Part shown: piece by piece, positions 53,903 through 63,554 of the stretch | Layout: every line of letters starts with the position of its first letter | Numbering within the stretch: position 1 is the stretch's first letter | DNA from: Bosea vestrisii | GTDB taxonomy: Bacteria > Pseudomonadota > Alphaproteobacteria > Rhizobiales > Beijerinckiaceae | Length of the DNA: 64,000 bases | Assembly (NCBI RefSeq): GCF_030144325.1 | Contig: NZ_CP126307.1 | Location: 1,984,001-2,048,000, forward strand | Direction of reading: 5' to 3' | Notes under the pieces: model-generated | The model's input: the letters and a program-made list of their open reading frames with translations, nothing else | What the model was told of the DNA's origin: nothing | Database searches by the model: none | Program-made: the position numbers and the translations under genes

Positions 53903-53964
53903 CCCACACACCTAACCGAGGACGGCGACAAGCCGCACCCGTGATCGACAGGGGATTCCAAGGA

Positions 53965-56025
53965 ATGAACGCGCCAGTGAAGACCGTCCGCCAGCTCGAA
54001 TCCTACATCGCCGGAGACTGGGTCCGCGGCGCCGGCAAGGCGGTGCCGCTGCTCGATGCGGCGACCGGGGCGGAAGTCGCGCTGATCGACGCCAGCGGCC
54101 TCGATATGAAGCGTGCGCTGAACCATGGCCGCGAGGCGGGCGGGCCGGCGCTGCGCAAGCTCAGCTTCCATGAGCGGGCCCTGATGCTGAAGGCGCTCGG
54201 CCAGGCGCTGATGGAGGCGAAGGAGGAGTTCTACGCCCTTTCCACCGCCACCGGCGCGACACGAACCGACAGCTGGATCGACATCGAGGGCGGCATCGGC
54301 ACCTTGCTGTCATTCGCCTCGAAGGGCCGGCGCGAGCTGCCGAACACGCGAACGCTCGTCGATGGCGATGTCGAGCTCCTGTCGCGCGACAACACGTTTT
54401 CCGGCCAGCACATTCTGACGCCACTCGAAGGCGTCGCGATCCACATCAACGCCTTCAACTTCCCGTGCTGGGGCATGCTGGAGAAGCTGGCGCCGACGCT
54501 GCTCGCCGGCATGCCGGCGCTGATCAAGCCGGCAAGCCAGACCGCCTATCTGACCGAATTGATGGTGCGCCGGATCATCGCGACCGGCATCCTGCCGGAG
54601 GGCGCGCTGCAGCTGATCAGTGGCTCGGTCGGCGACCTGCTCGACCATGTCGATTGCCAGGATGTCGTGACCTTCACCGGCTCGGCCGCGACCGGGCGCA
54701 AGCTCCGGACCCACAAGGCGATCGTCGAGAATTCGGTGCGCTTCACCATGGAGGCGGATTCGCTCAATGCCGCCATCCTCGGACCTGACGCCGTCGCGGG
54801 GACCGAGGAATTCGACCTCTTCGTCAAGGAGGTCGCCCGCGAGATGACCGTGAAGGCCGGGCAGAAGTGCACGGCGATCCGCCGCGTGATCGCGCCACGC
54901 GCCGCGGTCGAGCCGCTGATCAAGGCGCTCGGCGACCGGCTCGCCAAGACTGCGCTCGGCAATCCCGGCGAAGAAGCGACGCGGATGGGCCCGCTCGCCA
55001 GCCTCGCCCAGCGCGAAGAGGTGCGGGCCCGCATCGCCGAACTGCAAGGGGATGCCGAGATCGTCGTGGGCGATCCGAGCCAAGCCAAGCTGATGTCGGG
55101 CGATGCTGAAGCCGGTGCCTTCCTCAGCCCGGTGCTACTCTATTGCGACAAGCCGGGTGCCGCCCGGGCGGTGCACGATGTCGAGGCCTTCGGCCCGGTC
55201 AGCACGATCATCCCCTATGAGACCGCGGAGGAGGCCGCGGAGCTCGCGCGCCGTGGCAAGGGCAGTCTCGTCGCTTCTGTCTTCACCAATGACCCCGCTT
55301 TCACCCGCGAGGCCGTAGAGGCGCTCGGGCCGTGGCATGGCCGCGTCATGCTCGGCAATCGCGTCAGCGCGAAGTCCTCGACCGGCCATGGCTCGCCTTT
55401 GCCGGTCCTGGTCCATGGCGGCCCGGGCCGTGCCGGCGGCGGCGAGGAGCTCGGCGGCATGCGCGCCGTCAAACACTACATGCAGCGCACCGCCGTCCAG
55501 GGCGCGCCCTGGCTGTTGTCGGAGGTCACCGGCCGCTGGATGCAGGGCGCGAAGACGCGCCAGGACGGTGTCCATCCCTTCCGCAAGTCGCTCGCCGAAC
55601 TGGAGATCGGTGACCAGCTCGTCACGGCTTCACGCATGGTGACGTTGGAGGACATCGAGCATTTCGCCCATTTCACCGGCGACACCTTCTACGCCCATAT
55701 GGACGAGGAGGCCGCCAAGGCGAACCCGTTCTTCGACGGGCGCGTCGCGCATGGCTATCTGATCGTGTCGTTCGCGGCCGGGCTGTTCGTCGATCCGGCG
55801 CCGGGCCCTGTGCTCGCCAATTACGGCGTCGACGCGCTGCGCTTCCTGACCCCGGTCAATCCAGGCGACGCGCTGCAGGTGACGCTGACCTGCAAGCAGA
55901 TCAACCCGCGCGAAACCGAAGAGTATGGCGAGGTGCGCTGGGACTGCACGGTCAGCAATCAGGATGCGCAGCTCGTCGCGCAGTATGATGTGCTGACGAT
56001 GGTGGCGAAGAGCTGGCCGCAGTAG
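53965..56025 (+). CDS. paaZ: Bifunctional oxepin-CoA hydrolase/aldehyde dehydrogenase PaaZ
   Basis: The 686-residue protein has an N-terminal aldehyde dehydrogenase domain (NAFNFPCWGMLEKLAP, FTGSAATG, catalytic Cys in AGQKCTAIRR). The C-terminal MaoC-like hydratase domain has FTGDTFYAHMDEEAAKANPF, then FFDGRVAHGYLIVS. It opens the oxepin-CoA ring and oxidises the aldehyde. The ATG at 53965 starts the homology; the frame upstream overlaps the preceding gene. Confidence 0.96.
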   Translation: MNAPVKTVRQLESYIAGDWVRGAGKAVPLLDAATGAEVALIDASGLDMKRALNHGREAGGPALRKLSFHERALMLKALGQALMEAKEEFYALSTATGATRTDSWIDIEGGIGTLLSFASKGRRELPNTRTLVDGDVELLSRDNTFSGQHILTPLEGVAIHINAFNFPCWGMLEKLAPTLLAGMPALIKPASQTAYLTELMVRRIIATGILPEGALQLISGSVGDLLDHVDCQDVVTFTGSAATGRKLRTHKAIVENSVRFTMEADSLNAAILGPDAVAGTEEFDLFVKEVAREMTVKAGQKCTAIRRVIAPRAAVEPLIKALGDRLAKTALGNPGEEATRMGPLASLAQREEVRARIAELQGDAEIVVGDPSQAKLMSGDAEAGAFLSPVLLYCDKPGAARAVHDVEAFGPVSTIIPYETAEEAAELARRGKGSLVASVFTNDPAFTREAVEALGPWHGRVMLGNRVSAKSSTGHGSPLPVLVHGGPGRAGGGEELGGMRAVKHYMQRTAVQGAPWLLSEVTGRWMQGAKTRQDGVHPFRKSLAELEIGDQLVTASRMVTLEDIEHFAHFTGDTFYAHMDEEAAKANPFFDGRVAHGYLIVSFAAGLFVDPAPGPVLANYGVDALRFLTPVNPGDALQVTLTCKQINPRETEEYGEVRWDCTVSNQDAQLVAQYDVLTMVAKSWPQ

Positions 56026-56043
56026 CCTTGATGTCGCACAAAC

Positions 56044-56064
56044 GGTGCCGGTCACACCGGCACC
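56044..56064. terminator. Possible bidirectional terminator hairpin
   Basis: GGTGCCGG (56044-56051), a 5-base loop and CCGGCACC (56057-56064) form a perfect stem between the convergent paaZ and Lrp genes, overlapping the Lrp stop. There is no T tract, so the role is inferred from position. Confidence 0.38.
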
Positions 56065-56525
56065 GGCCCGTGCACCTTGATCTCCCTCAGCACGAGGTTG
56101 GTGCGGACATTCGCGATGCCCGGCAGCCTGAACAGGAAATGCTCCAGGAAATCGTTGTAGGCGTCCTTGTCGCGGCAGACGACATGCAGGTGGTAGTCGG
56201 CCTCGCCGGTGGTCGCGAAGCATTCCAGTACCTCCGGCCGCGCCGCCACACGTGAGATGAACGTCGTCACGTGGTCGGCCTCATGGCGCACCAGCGCGAC
56301 ATGCACCATCGCACTGAAGGCAAGCCCAGCCTTGGCCGGATCCACGACCGCGCGGTAGCTCGAGATCACGCCGGCTTCCTCCAGCGCCCGCACCCGCCGC
56401 CAGCAGGCGGAGGCCGACATGCCCGCACCATCGGCCAGTTCCTGATTGGAGATTCGAGCATCCGCTTGCAGCAGGGTGATCAGCTTGCGGTCCAGTTCGG
56501 TAAGCTGCATCACCTCGCTCTGCAA
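56052..56525 (-). CDS. Lrp/AsnC family transcriptional regulator
   Basis: The 157-residue protein has an Lrp HTH (LTELDRKLITLLQADARISN, LADGAGMSASACWRRVRALE) followed by an AsnC RAM domain. It is divergent from the indolepyruvate oxidoreductase gene, which suggests it controls that gene in response to an aromatic amino acid. The 130-base gap between them is AT-rich and probably holds its sites, which I could not define. Confidence 0.93.
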   Translation of the reverse strand: MQSEVMQLTELDRKLITLLQADARISNQELADGAGMSASACWRRVRALEEAGVISSYRAVVDPAKAGLAFSAMVHVALVRHEADHVTTFISRVAARPEVLECFATTGEADYHLHVVCRDKDAYNDFLEHFLFRLPGIANVRTNLVLREIKVHGPVPV

Positions 56526-56657
56526 ATATTATCCCAAATCAAGGGTATTGTCGGTCAATTTTACCGAAGCGGCAACGAGAAACGGCAAACCAGGCAAATC
56601 TTTCCAGCTGACCGAGTTTAGAATCTTCCGAATGAATCTTGTCGGGAGGCCCATGCC

Positions 56658-59600
56658 ATGGCCGATATGTCGTCCACCAGCCAGCTTGCCGAGTATGCGC
56701 TGAGTGACCGCTATACCAGGACCTCCGGGCGCGTATTCCTGACCGGCACGCAGGCGCTGGTCAGAATCGCGCTCGACCAGGCCCGGCGGGACCGCGCCGC
56801 AGGCCTCGACACCGCCGGTTTCATTTCCGGCTATCGTGGTTCCCCGCTTGGCGGCGTCGATCTCGAATTGTGGCGCGCGACGGAGTTGGTCAAGCAGCAC
56901 GGCATCGAGTTCCTGCCGGCCGTCAACGAGGATTTGGCCGCGACCGCCGTGCTCGGCTCGCAGCAGGTCGAGACCAATCCGGACAGGACGGTGCAGGGCG
57001 TCTTCGGTCTCTGGTACGGCAAGGGTCCGGGCGTCGACCGCGCCGGCGATGCGCTGAAACACGGCAACGCCTATGGCTCCTCGCCGCATGGCGGCGTGCT
57101 GGTCGTCGCTGGCGACGATCATGGCTGCGTCTCGTCGTCGATGCCGCACCAGTCCGACGTCGCCTTCATGGCCTGGTTCATGCCGACGCTGAACCCCGCC
57201 TCGGTCGGTGAGTATCTCGCTTTCGGTGAGTATGGCTACGCGCTGTCGCGCTATTCCGGCATGTGGGTCGGCTTCAAGGCGATCTCGGAAACGGTCGAGA
57301 GCGGCCAGTCGGTCGAATTGCCGGAGCCGCGGCTGTTCGAGGAGCCAGACTACACGCCGCCGGCCACAGGGCTGCATTATCGCTGGCCGGATCTGCCGGG
57401 GCCGCAGATCGAGGAGCGCATGGAGGCCAAGAAGATGGCCGTCTTCGCCTTCGCGGAAGCAAACCCGATCGACCGGCGCATCTACGATATCACCGACGCA
57501 TCCTTCGGCATCGTCACCACCGGCAAGGCGCATCTCGACCTGATGGAAGCGCTGCGCCTGCTCGGCCTCGACGAGGAGGCCTGCCGCAGTCACGGCATCG
57601 ACATCTACAAGGTCGGCATGGTCTGGCCGCTGGCCCGCCGGTCCGCGCTGGAGTTCGTGCGCGGCAAGACGGAGATCCTCGTCGTCGAGGAAAAGCGCGG
57701 CATCATCGAGAGCCAACTCAAGGAATATTTCTACGACTATCCCGGCCATAAGCCGCATTCCATGGTCGGCAAGCGCGACGAGGACGGCAACCGCCTGATC
57801 TCATGGATTGGGGAGTTGTCGCCGCGCCTGCTCGCGCCGATCGTGGCGAAACGACTGGACGCGCTGTTCCCCGATCTTCACCTGACCGAGCGCGCTGCGA
57901 CGCTGAGCCCCGAGTCAGGGCGGCTCATCCAGGTGCCGGGCGCGACCCGGACGCCCTATTTCTGCTCCGGCTGCCCGCACAACACCTCCACCAAGGTCCC
58001 CGAAGGCTCGAAGGCGCTGGCGGGGGATCGGCTGCCATTTCATGGCGAGCTGGATGGACCGCGAGACCACCTCCCTGATCCAGATGGGCGGCGAGGGCGT
58101 CAACTGGGCGGCGTCCTCCCTGTTCACCGGCAGGGGGCACATCTTCCAGAACCTCGGCGAAGGGACCTATTACCATTCCGGCTCGATGGCGATCCGCCAG
58201 GCGATCGCCGCCAAGGCCAACATCACCTACAAGATCCTGTACAACGACGCCGTCGCCATGACCGGCGGTCAGCCGGTCGACGGGCCGATCAGCGTCCACG
58301 CGATCGCGCAGGAAGTCCGCGCCGAGGGCGTCGAGCGCATCGCGCTGGTCTCGGACCAGCCTGAGAAATTCGCGCCCGCCGGCCTGCCGCACGGCGTCAC
58401 GATCCACCACCGCCGCGAGCTCGATGCGGTCCAGCGTGAACTGCGCGAGATCAAGGGCGTCTCGGTACTGATCTATGAACAGGCCTGCGCCACCGAGAAG
58501 CGCCGCCGGCGCAAGCGCGGCACGATGGCCGACCCGCAGCGCTTCGCCTACATCAACGACCTCGTCTGCGAGGGTTGCGGCGATTGTTCGGTGGCGTCGA
58601 ACTGCCTGAGCGTCGAGCCGAAGGAGACGCCGTTCGGCCGCAAGCGGCAGATCAACCTCTCGAACTGCAACAAGGACTTCTCCTGCCTCGATGGCTTCTG
58701 CCCGAGCTTCATGACGGTGGAAGGCGCCACCCGCCGCAAGCGCCAGGCGAGCGGAAGCGATTTCGTCGGGCGGGCGGCGTTGCTGCCGAGACCCGCCTTG
58801 CCGACGCTCGACAGGCCCTATGATCTGCTCGTAACCGGCGTCGGCGGCACCGGCGTTGTCACCATCGGTGCGCTGATCGCCATGGCGGCCCATCTCGAAG
58901 GCAAAGGCAGCTCCGTTCTCGACTTCACCGGCTTCGCCCAGAAATTCGGGCCGGTGCTGTCCTTCCTGCGGATCGCCGGAACGCCAGAGGCGGTCAATCA
59001 GGTTCGCATCGACAACGGTTCGACCGATGCACTGATTGGCTGCGACATCGTCGTATCGTCCTCGCCCAAGGCCTCCGCCACCTACCGGGTCGGCATGCGC
59101 GCGATCGTCAACATGGCGGAGATGCCGACGGGCGACATCGTACGCCGGCGCGACGCCGACCTCGCGACACGCCGCCGGCTGAAGGAGATCGAACAGGTGG
59201 CCGGTCCCGAAAACGTTCGTGCCATCGACGCCAATGCGCTGGCCGAGAGCCTGTTCGGCGATGCCGTCTTCGCCAATATCGTCATGCTCGGCCATGCCTG
59301 GCAGCAGGGGTTGATTCCGGTCGAGCTGGACGCTCTCCACCGCGCCATCGACCTCAATGGCATCGCGGTTGAGCGCAATCGGCAGGCTTTTGCCGCGGGG
59401 CGGCTCGCGGCTGCCGATCCGTCCGCCTTCGCGCCACCCCCGGCTACGTTCGCGACGGAGAGCCTCGACGAGGTGATCGCACGGCGCGAGCGCTTCCTCG
59501 TGGATTATCAGGATGCGGCCTGGGCGCAGCGTTACCGGACTGGTGTCGACAAGCTCCGCGCGGCGGAAAAGCCGTTCGACAGCGAAGTACTCACCGATGC

Positions 59601-60108
59601 GGTTGCCCGCTCGCTGTTCAAGCTGATGTCCTACAAGGACGAATACGAGGTTGCGCGTCTCCACATGCAGACCGGCTTCCTCGACGAGCTGAAGCGCAAC
59701 TTCGCCGGCGACTTCAAGGTGAACTATCATTTTGCCCCGCCTTTCCTCGGCGGCGACAAGGATGCGCGCGGCCGGCCGCTGAAACGCCGTTTCGGCCAGT
59801 GGATCCAGACGCCGCTGCGGCTGATGGCCAGGCTCAAGGGCCTGCGCGGCACGGCCTTCGACGTCTTCGGCTACACGGCGGAACGGACAATGGAGCGTGC
59901 GCTGATCGGCTGGTACGAAGGCCTCATCGACGAGATGGTGGCGCGGTTGCCCGCGCAGGCGCCTGACGCTCTGCTGCCGCTCGCCAAGGCGCCGATGGAC
60001 ATCCGCGGCTACGGCCCGGTGAAGGACGCTGCCGTCATGCAGGTCAAGGCGACGGTGGAGAAACTGCTGAACGAGGCCCCGGTGGCGGTCACGAAGGAAG
60101 CCGCCTGA
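56658..60108 (+). pseudogene. Indolepyruvate ferredoxin oxidoreductase (fused alpha-beta), frameshifted
   Basis: The two reading frames form one large 2-oxoacid oxidoreductase. The first frame carries the ThDP/pyruvate domains (FISGYRGSPLGGVDLELWRA, PYFCSGCPHNTSTKVPEGSK). The frame then breaks at five G bases (58022-58026). The second continues with GGEGVNWAASSLFTGRGH and the Fe-S motifs CEGCGDCSVASNC and CNKDFSCLDGFC. The gamma domain follows (TGVGGTGVVTIGALIAMAAH). Removing one G gives 1149 residues, a normal length. Reaction: aryl-pyruvate plus CoA to aryl-acetyl-CoA and CO2. It would feed phenylpyruvate from phenylalanine straight into phenylacetyl-CoA. Confidence 0.86.
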
Positions 60109-60136
60109 CCCGCGTTTTCGCGATCGCTGCGCTGGC

Positions 60137-60733
60137 CTATTTTATCGCGCCAGCGCCGTCGAGGAACAGCGCGGTGACCATGTCGGCATAGCCTTCGCGG
60201 CTGAGCGCACCACTCGGCCGGAACCACGTGTAGACCCAGTTCAGGATACCGAACAGCGACATGGTGACCGGGGTCACGCCGGCGCGGCTCTGCGCCAGCG
60301 CCGGGTTGATGTCGATCAGTACATCCGAGAACGCCTTGACGATCCGGCGCTCCATCTCCCGCAGTTCCAGCCTCTGCGGCTCGGTGAGCGAGCCGGTGCC
60401 GTTGAGCAGCACCTGGTGGAAATTCGAGGCGGTGCGGTAATTTTCGAGCACGCCGCCGATCAGGTGGCGCAAGCGCGCCCGTGGTTCCAGGTCGGGCCGG
60501 TCGGCCTCGATGATCGCCGCCTCCAGCTCGACGAGATGGGTGCGGCCGATATCGAAGATCAACAGGTCCTTGCTCGGATAGTAATGGTAGAGCAGCGCCT
60601 TGGAGACATTGTTCTCCTGAGCGATCTGCGCCATCGAGGCGCGCTCCATGCCGAGCTTGGTGAAAACGGCCGCGGCGCTGTCGAGTATGCTGCGCCGCTT
60701 CTCGTCGAAGTCGGCAGCCCTGGTCCGGGCCAT
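60137..60733 (-). CDS. TetR-family regulator, probable PaaR
   Basis: The 198-residue protein has a TetR HTH (ASMAQIAQENNVSKALLYHY YPSKD region) and a helical ligand domain. It lies 6 bases downstream of paaK on the same strand, so it is likely co-transcribed with paaK-paaI-paaG. A CCGA(C/A)CGGTCGG palindrome lies before paaJ and before paaG, so it probably represses both units until phenylacetyl-CoA binds. The name PaaR is inferred. Confidence 0.88.
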   Translation of the reverse strand: MARTRAADFDEKRRSILDSAAAVFTKLGMERASMAQIAQENNVSKALLYHYYPSKDLLIFDIGRTHLVELEAAIIEADRPDLEPRARLRHLIGGVLENYRTASNFHQVLLNGTGSLTEPQRLELREMERRIVKAFSDVLIDINPALAQSRAGVTPVTMSLFGILNWVYTWFRPSGALSREGYADMVTALFLDGAGAIK

Positions 60734-60739
60734 CGCCTG

Positions 60740-62050
60740 CTATCCTTTCGGCCTGTTGTCGACGACGCGCCTCGCCTTTCCAGCCGAACGCTCGACCGAA
60801 TCAGGATCGCCCACCACCACCTTGGTGCTGACTCCCACCACGCTTTTGATGTGGTGTGCAAGTTCCCTGCCGGACGCAGTGCGCGCCGCCGTATCAGTGG
60901 CATGTGGCATGGCTTCGACATGCACGACCATGTCGTCCATCCGCCCGGCACGCACGAGTTCGATCTGGAAATGCGGGGCAAGCCCAGCGCATTTCAACAG
61001 CTGCTCCTCGACCTGCGTCGGGAAGATGTTGACGCCACGCAGGATGATCATGTCGTCGCAGCGGCCGGTGATCTTTTCGATCCGGCGCATGGCGCGCGCG
61101 GTGCCGGGCAAAAGCCGTGTCAGGTCGCGCGTGCGGTAGCGGATGATCGGCAGCGCTTCCTTGGTCAGCGAAGTGAAGACCAGTTCGCCGAGCTCGCCAT
61201 CGGGAAGGACGTCGCCGGTCTCCGGATCGATGATCTCCGGATAGAAATGGTCCTCCCAGACGTGCAGCCCGTCCTTGGTCTCGACGCATTCACTGGCGAC
61301 GCCGGGGCCGATCACCTCGGACAGGCCGTAGATGTCGACCGCGTGCATGTCGAAATCCTGCTGGATCTCCTCGCGCATCGCATTGGTCCAGGGCTCGGCG
61401 CCGAAGATGCCGACCGCGAGCGAGGAGCTGCGCGGATCGATGCCCTGGCGGCGGAACTCGTCCAGGATCGACAGCATGTAGGACGGCGTCACCATGATGA
61501 TGCGCGGCTTGAAGTCCTGGATCAGCGTCACCTGGCGCTCGGTCATGCCGCCGGAGATCGGGATCACCGTGCAGCCAAGCTTCTCGGCGCCGTAATGCGC
61601 CCCTAACCCGCCGGTGAACAGGCCATAGCCATAGGCGACATGGCAGATGTCGCCGGCTCGCCCGCCCGCCGCCCGGATCGAGCGCGCGACGCAAGTTGCC
61701 CACATCTCGATGTCGTTTTGCGTATAGCCGACGACCGTCGGCTTGCCGGTGGTGCCAGAGGAGGCATGGATGCGGGCGATCTTCTCGCGCGGCACCGCGA
61801 ACATGCCGAATGGATAGGTGTCGCGCAGGTCCTGCTTCACCGTGAACGGGAATTTCGACAGGTCGGACAGCGTCTTCAGGTCACCCGGATGCACGCCGGC
61901 CTTGTCGAACTGCGCGCTGTAATGCGGTGAGTTCCGATAGGCGTGCTCGATCGTCGTCTTCAATCGCGTCAGCTGGAGCGCCGAAATCTCGTCGCGCGAG
62001 GCGGTTTCGATGGGATCGAGATCGCCCGGACGGGGCGAAAGGTCTTCCAT
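60740..62050 (-). CDS. paaK: Phenylacetate-CoA ligase
   Basis: The 436-residue ANL-family adenylating enzyme has the phosphate-binding loop SSGTTGKPTVVGYT and the adenine site YGLSEVIGPGVA. It converts phenylacetate, CoA and ATP to phenylacetyl-CoA, the entry step of the pathway. The ATG at 62050 follows GGAAG; a longer open frame is shadow. Confidence 0.96.
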   Translation of the reverse strand: MEDLSPRPGDLDPIETASRDEISALQLTRLKTTIEHAYRNSPHYSAQFDKAGVHPGDLKTLSDLSKFPFTVKQDLRDTYPFGMFAVPREKIARIHASSGTTGKPTVVGYTQNDIEMWATCVARSIRAAGGRAGDICHVAYGYGLFTGGLGAHYGAEKLGCTVIPISGGMTERQVTLIQDFKPRIIMVTPSYMLSILDEFRRQGIDPRSSSLAVGIFGAEPWTNAMREEIQQDFDMHAVDIYGLSEVIGPGVASECVETKDGLHVWEDHFYPEIIDPETGDVLPDGELGELVFTSLTKEALPIIRYRTRDLTRLLPGTARAMRRIEKITGRCDDMIILRGVNIFPTQVEEQLLKCAGLAPHFQIELVRAGRMDDMVVHVEAMPHATDTAARTASGRELAHHIKSVVGVSTKVVVGDPDSVERSAGKARRVVDNRPKG

Positions 62051-62088
62051 AGGCTTCCTCCGCTTTGTTCTTGGCTCGGCCGGCGCCT

Positions 62089-62535
62089 TCAGCCTGGTTC
62101 GGCGATCGGCGTGCCCTTGATGGTGCGGGAGTGGCCGCGAAATTCCGCGACATGCTCGCCGTTCTGATTGGTCACCGTGATGTCGTAGATGCCGCCGCGG
62201 CCGATCCGCGAGACCTCGCGGGCGCTGGCAGTCAGCCGGTCGCCCTCGAAGGCGGGGCGCAGGAAGCTCACCGAGCAGTGCTGCGCCACGGTATTCTGGT
62301 TGTAGCTGTTGCAAGCGAAGGCGAAGGCCGAGTCCGCCAGGGTGAAGATATAGCCGCCATGGCAGGTCTTGTGGCCGTTGGTCATGACCGCCGTGATGGT
62401 CAGGGACAACGTCGCCGTGCCCGGGCCGGCTGAATCGAGGCTCATGCCAAGACTGCGGGACGCCAGATCCTTGTCCCACATCGCCTGGGCGACGGCGCGG
62501 GCGAGCGCATCCGGATCGGAAACGTCGAAGCTCAT
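62089..62535 (-). CDS. paaI: Hydroxyphenylacetyl-CoA thioesterase PaaI
   Basis: The 148-residue hotdog-fold thioesterase has the catalytic-Asp helix CHGGYIFTLADSAFAFACNS. It frees CoA from dead-end hydroxylated intermediates. It overlaps the paaG stop by 4 bases. Confidence 0.93.
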   Translation of the reverse strand: MSFDVSDPDALARAVAQAMWDKDLASRSLGMSLDSAGPGTATLSLTITAVMTNGHKTCHGGYIFTLADSAFAFACNSYNQNTVAQHCSVSFLRPAFEGDRLTASAREVSRIGRGGIYDITVTNQNGEHVAEFRGHSRTIKGTPIAEPG

Positions 62536-63317
62536 CGTCCGGTGAACTCAGGCTGGCGCTTGTCGAGGAAGGCCATCACGCCTTCGGCATAGTCGGCGCT
62601 GCGCCCGGCCTGCCGCTGCAGGTCGCGTTCGAGATCGAGCTGCTGGTCGAGCGTATTGCCGGCCGAGGCCTGGATCGCCTGCTTGATCAGGCCGAGCCCG
62701 AAGGTCGGGCCGGCGGCAAGTTTCCTGCCGAGCGCCTCGGCCTCGTCCATCAGCTCGGCGTCGTCGACGACGCGCCAGATCAGGCCCCAGGAAGCGGCGG
62801 TCTCGGCCGTCAACGGTTCCGCCATCAGGGCGAGCGCTTTGGCGCGCGCCTCGCCGAGCAGCTGCGCGAGGCTCCAGGTGCCGCCGGAATCGGGGACGAG
62901 GCCGATCTTGGAGAAGGCCTGGATGAATTTCGCCGAACGCGCCGCGAGCACGATATCGCAGGCGATCGCGATATTGGCGCCGGCACCGGCGGCGACGCCA
63001 TTGACCGCGCAAACGACCGGCTTGTCGAGGCTGCGGATCTGGCGGATCAGCGGGTTGTAGAAGGTCTCGATCGTGCGGCCGAGATCCGGCGCCGTCTCCT
63101 TGCGCGGGTCGCGATCGCCCAGGTCCTGGCCGGCGCAGAAGCCGCGACCGGCGCCCGTCAGCAGGACCGCGCGGATTTCGTTCTCGTCATGCGCGCGCTG
63201 GAAGCCGGCGCGCAGGGCCAGATGCATCTCTTCATTGAAGGAATTCAGCTTGTCCGGACGATTGAGCGCCAGCCTGAGCAGGCCGTCGGCGAGCGCCACC
63301 TTGACCGTATCGGACAT
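62532..63317 (-). CDS. paaG: 1,2-epoxyphenylacetyl-CoA isomerase PaaG
   Basis: The 261-residue crotonase-fold protein has LTGAGRGFCAGQDLG (oxyanion loop) and GLVPDSGGTWSLAQLLGEAR. It isomerises the epoxide to oxepin-CoA. The ATG at 63317 is chosen because GGGAGGAAAAG lies upstream; the longer frame to 63395 translates the operator sequence and should not be used. Confidence 0.92.
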   Translation of the reverse strand: MSDTVKVALADGLLRLALNRPDKLNSFNEEMHLALRAGFQRAHDENEIRAVLLTGAGRGFCAGQDLGDRDPRKETAPDLGRTIETFYNPLIRQIRSLDKPVVCAVNGVAAGAGANIAIACDIVLAARSAKFIQAFSKIGLVPDSGGTWSLAQLLGEARAKALALMAEPLTAETAASWGLIWRVVDDAELMDEAEALGRKLAAGPTFGLGLIKQAIQASAGNTLDQQLDLERDLQRQAGRSADYAEGVMAFLDKRQPEFTGR

Positions 63318-63378
63318 CTGCTTTTCCTCCCATGCAGTCGCGGCCTTGAGCCGTCGCTTCAAAAAATCCCTTGCATAG

Positions 63379-63392
63379 TCCGAACGGTCGGT
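63379..63392. promoter_or_regulatory. Probable TetR/PaaR operator before paaG
   Basis: The palindrome CCGAACGGTCGG (63380-63391), with one imperfect pair, matches the operator before paaJ at 12 of 14 positions when extended by one base on each side. It lies about 60 bases upstream of the paaG start, within the divergent gap to the binding-protein gene, so it may control both. Confidence 0.62.
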
Positions 63393-63554
63393 CAATTATT
63401 AATCCAACGAAGGCGCGAATTGGTCTTAGGCAAAGGTTGTGAGCCTGATCCTGAGGTCGACCACGCGCCATGCGGGAACGACGACGACCGCGCTCTGAGC
63501 GTTCAGCCGCGCGACGACGAGCGACATAAAAATGCGTGGCACCGGGAGGAAACG

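Noticed and set aside
57925..59730. 601-residue minus-strand frame
   Set aside because: Antisense to the indolepyruvate oxidoreductase; no start context or family.
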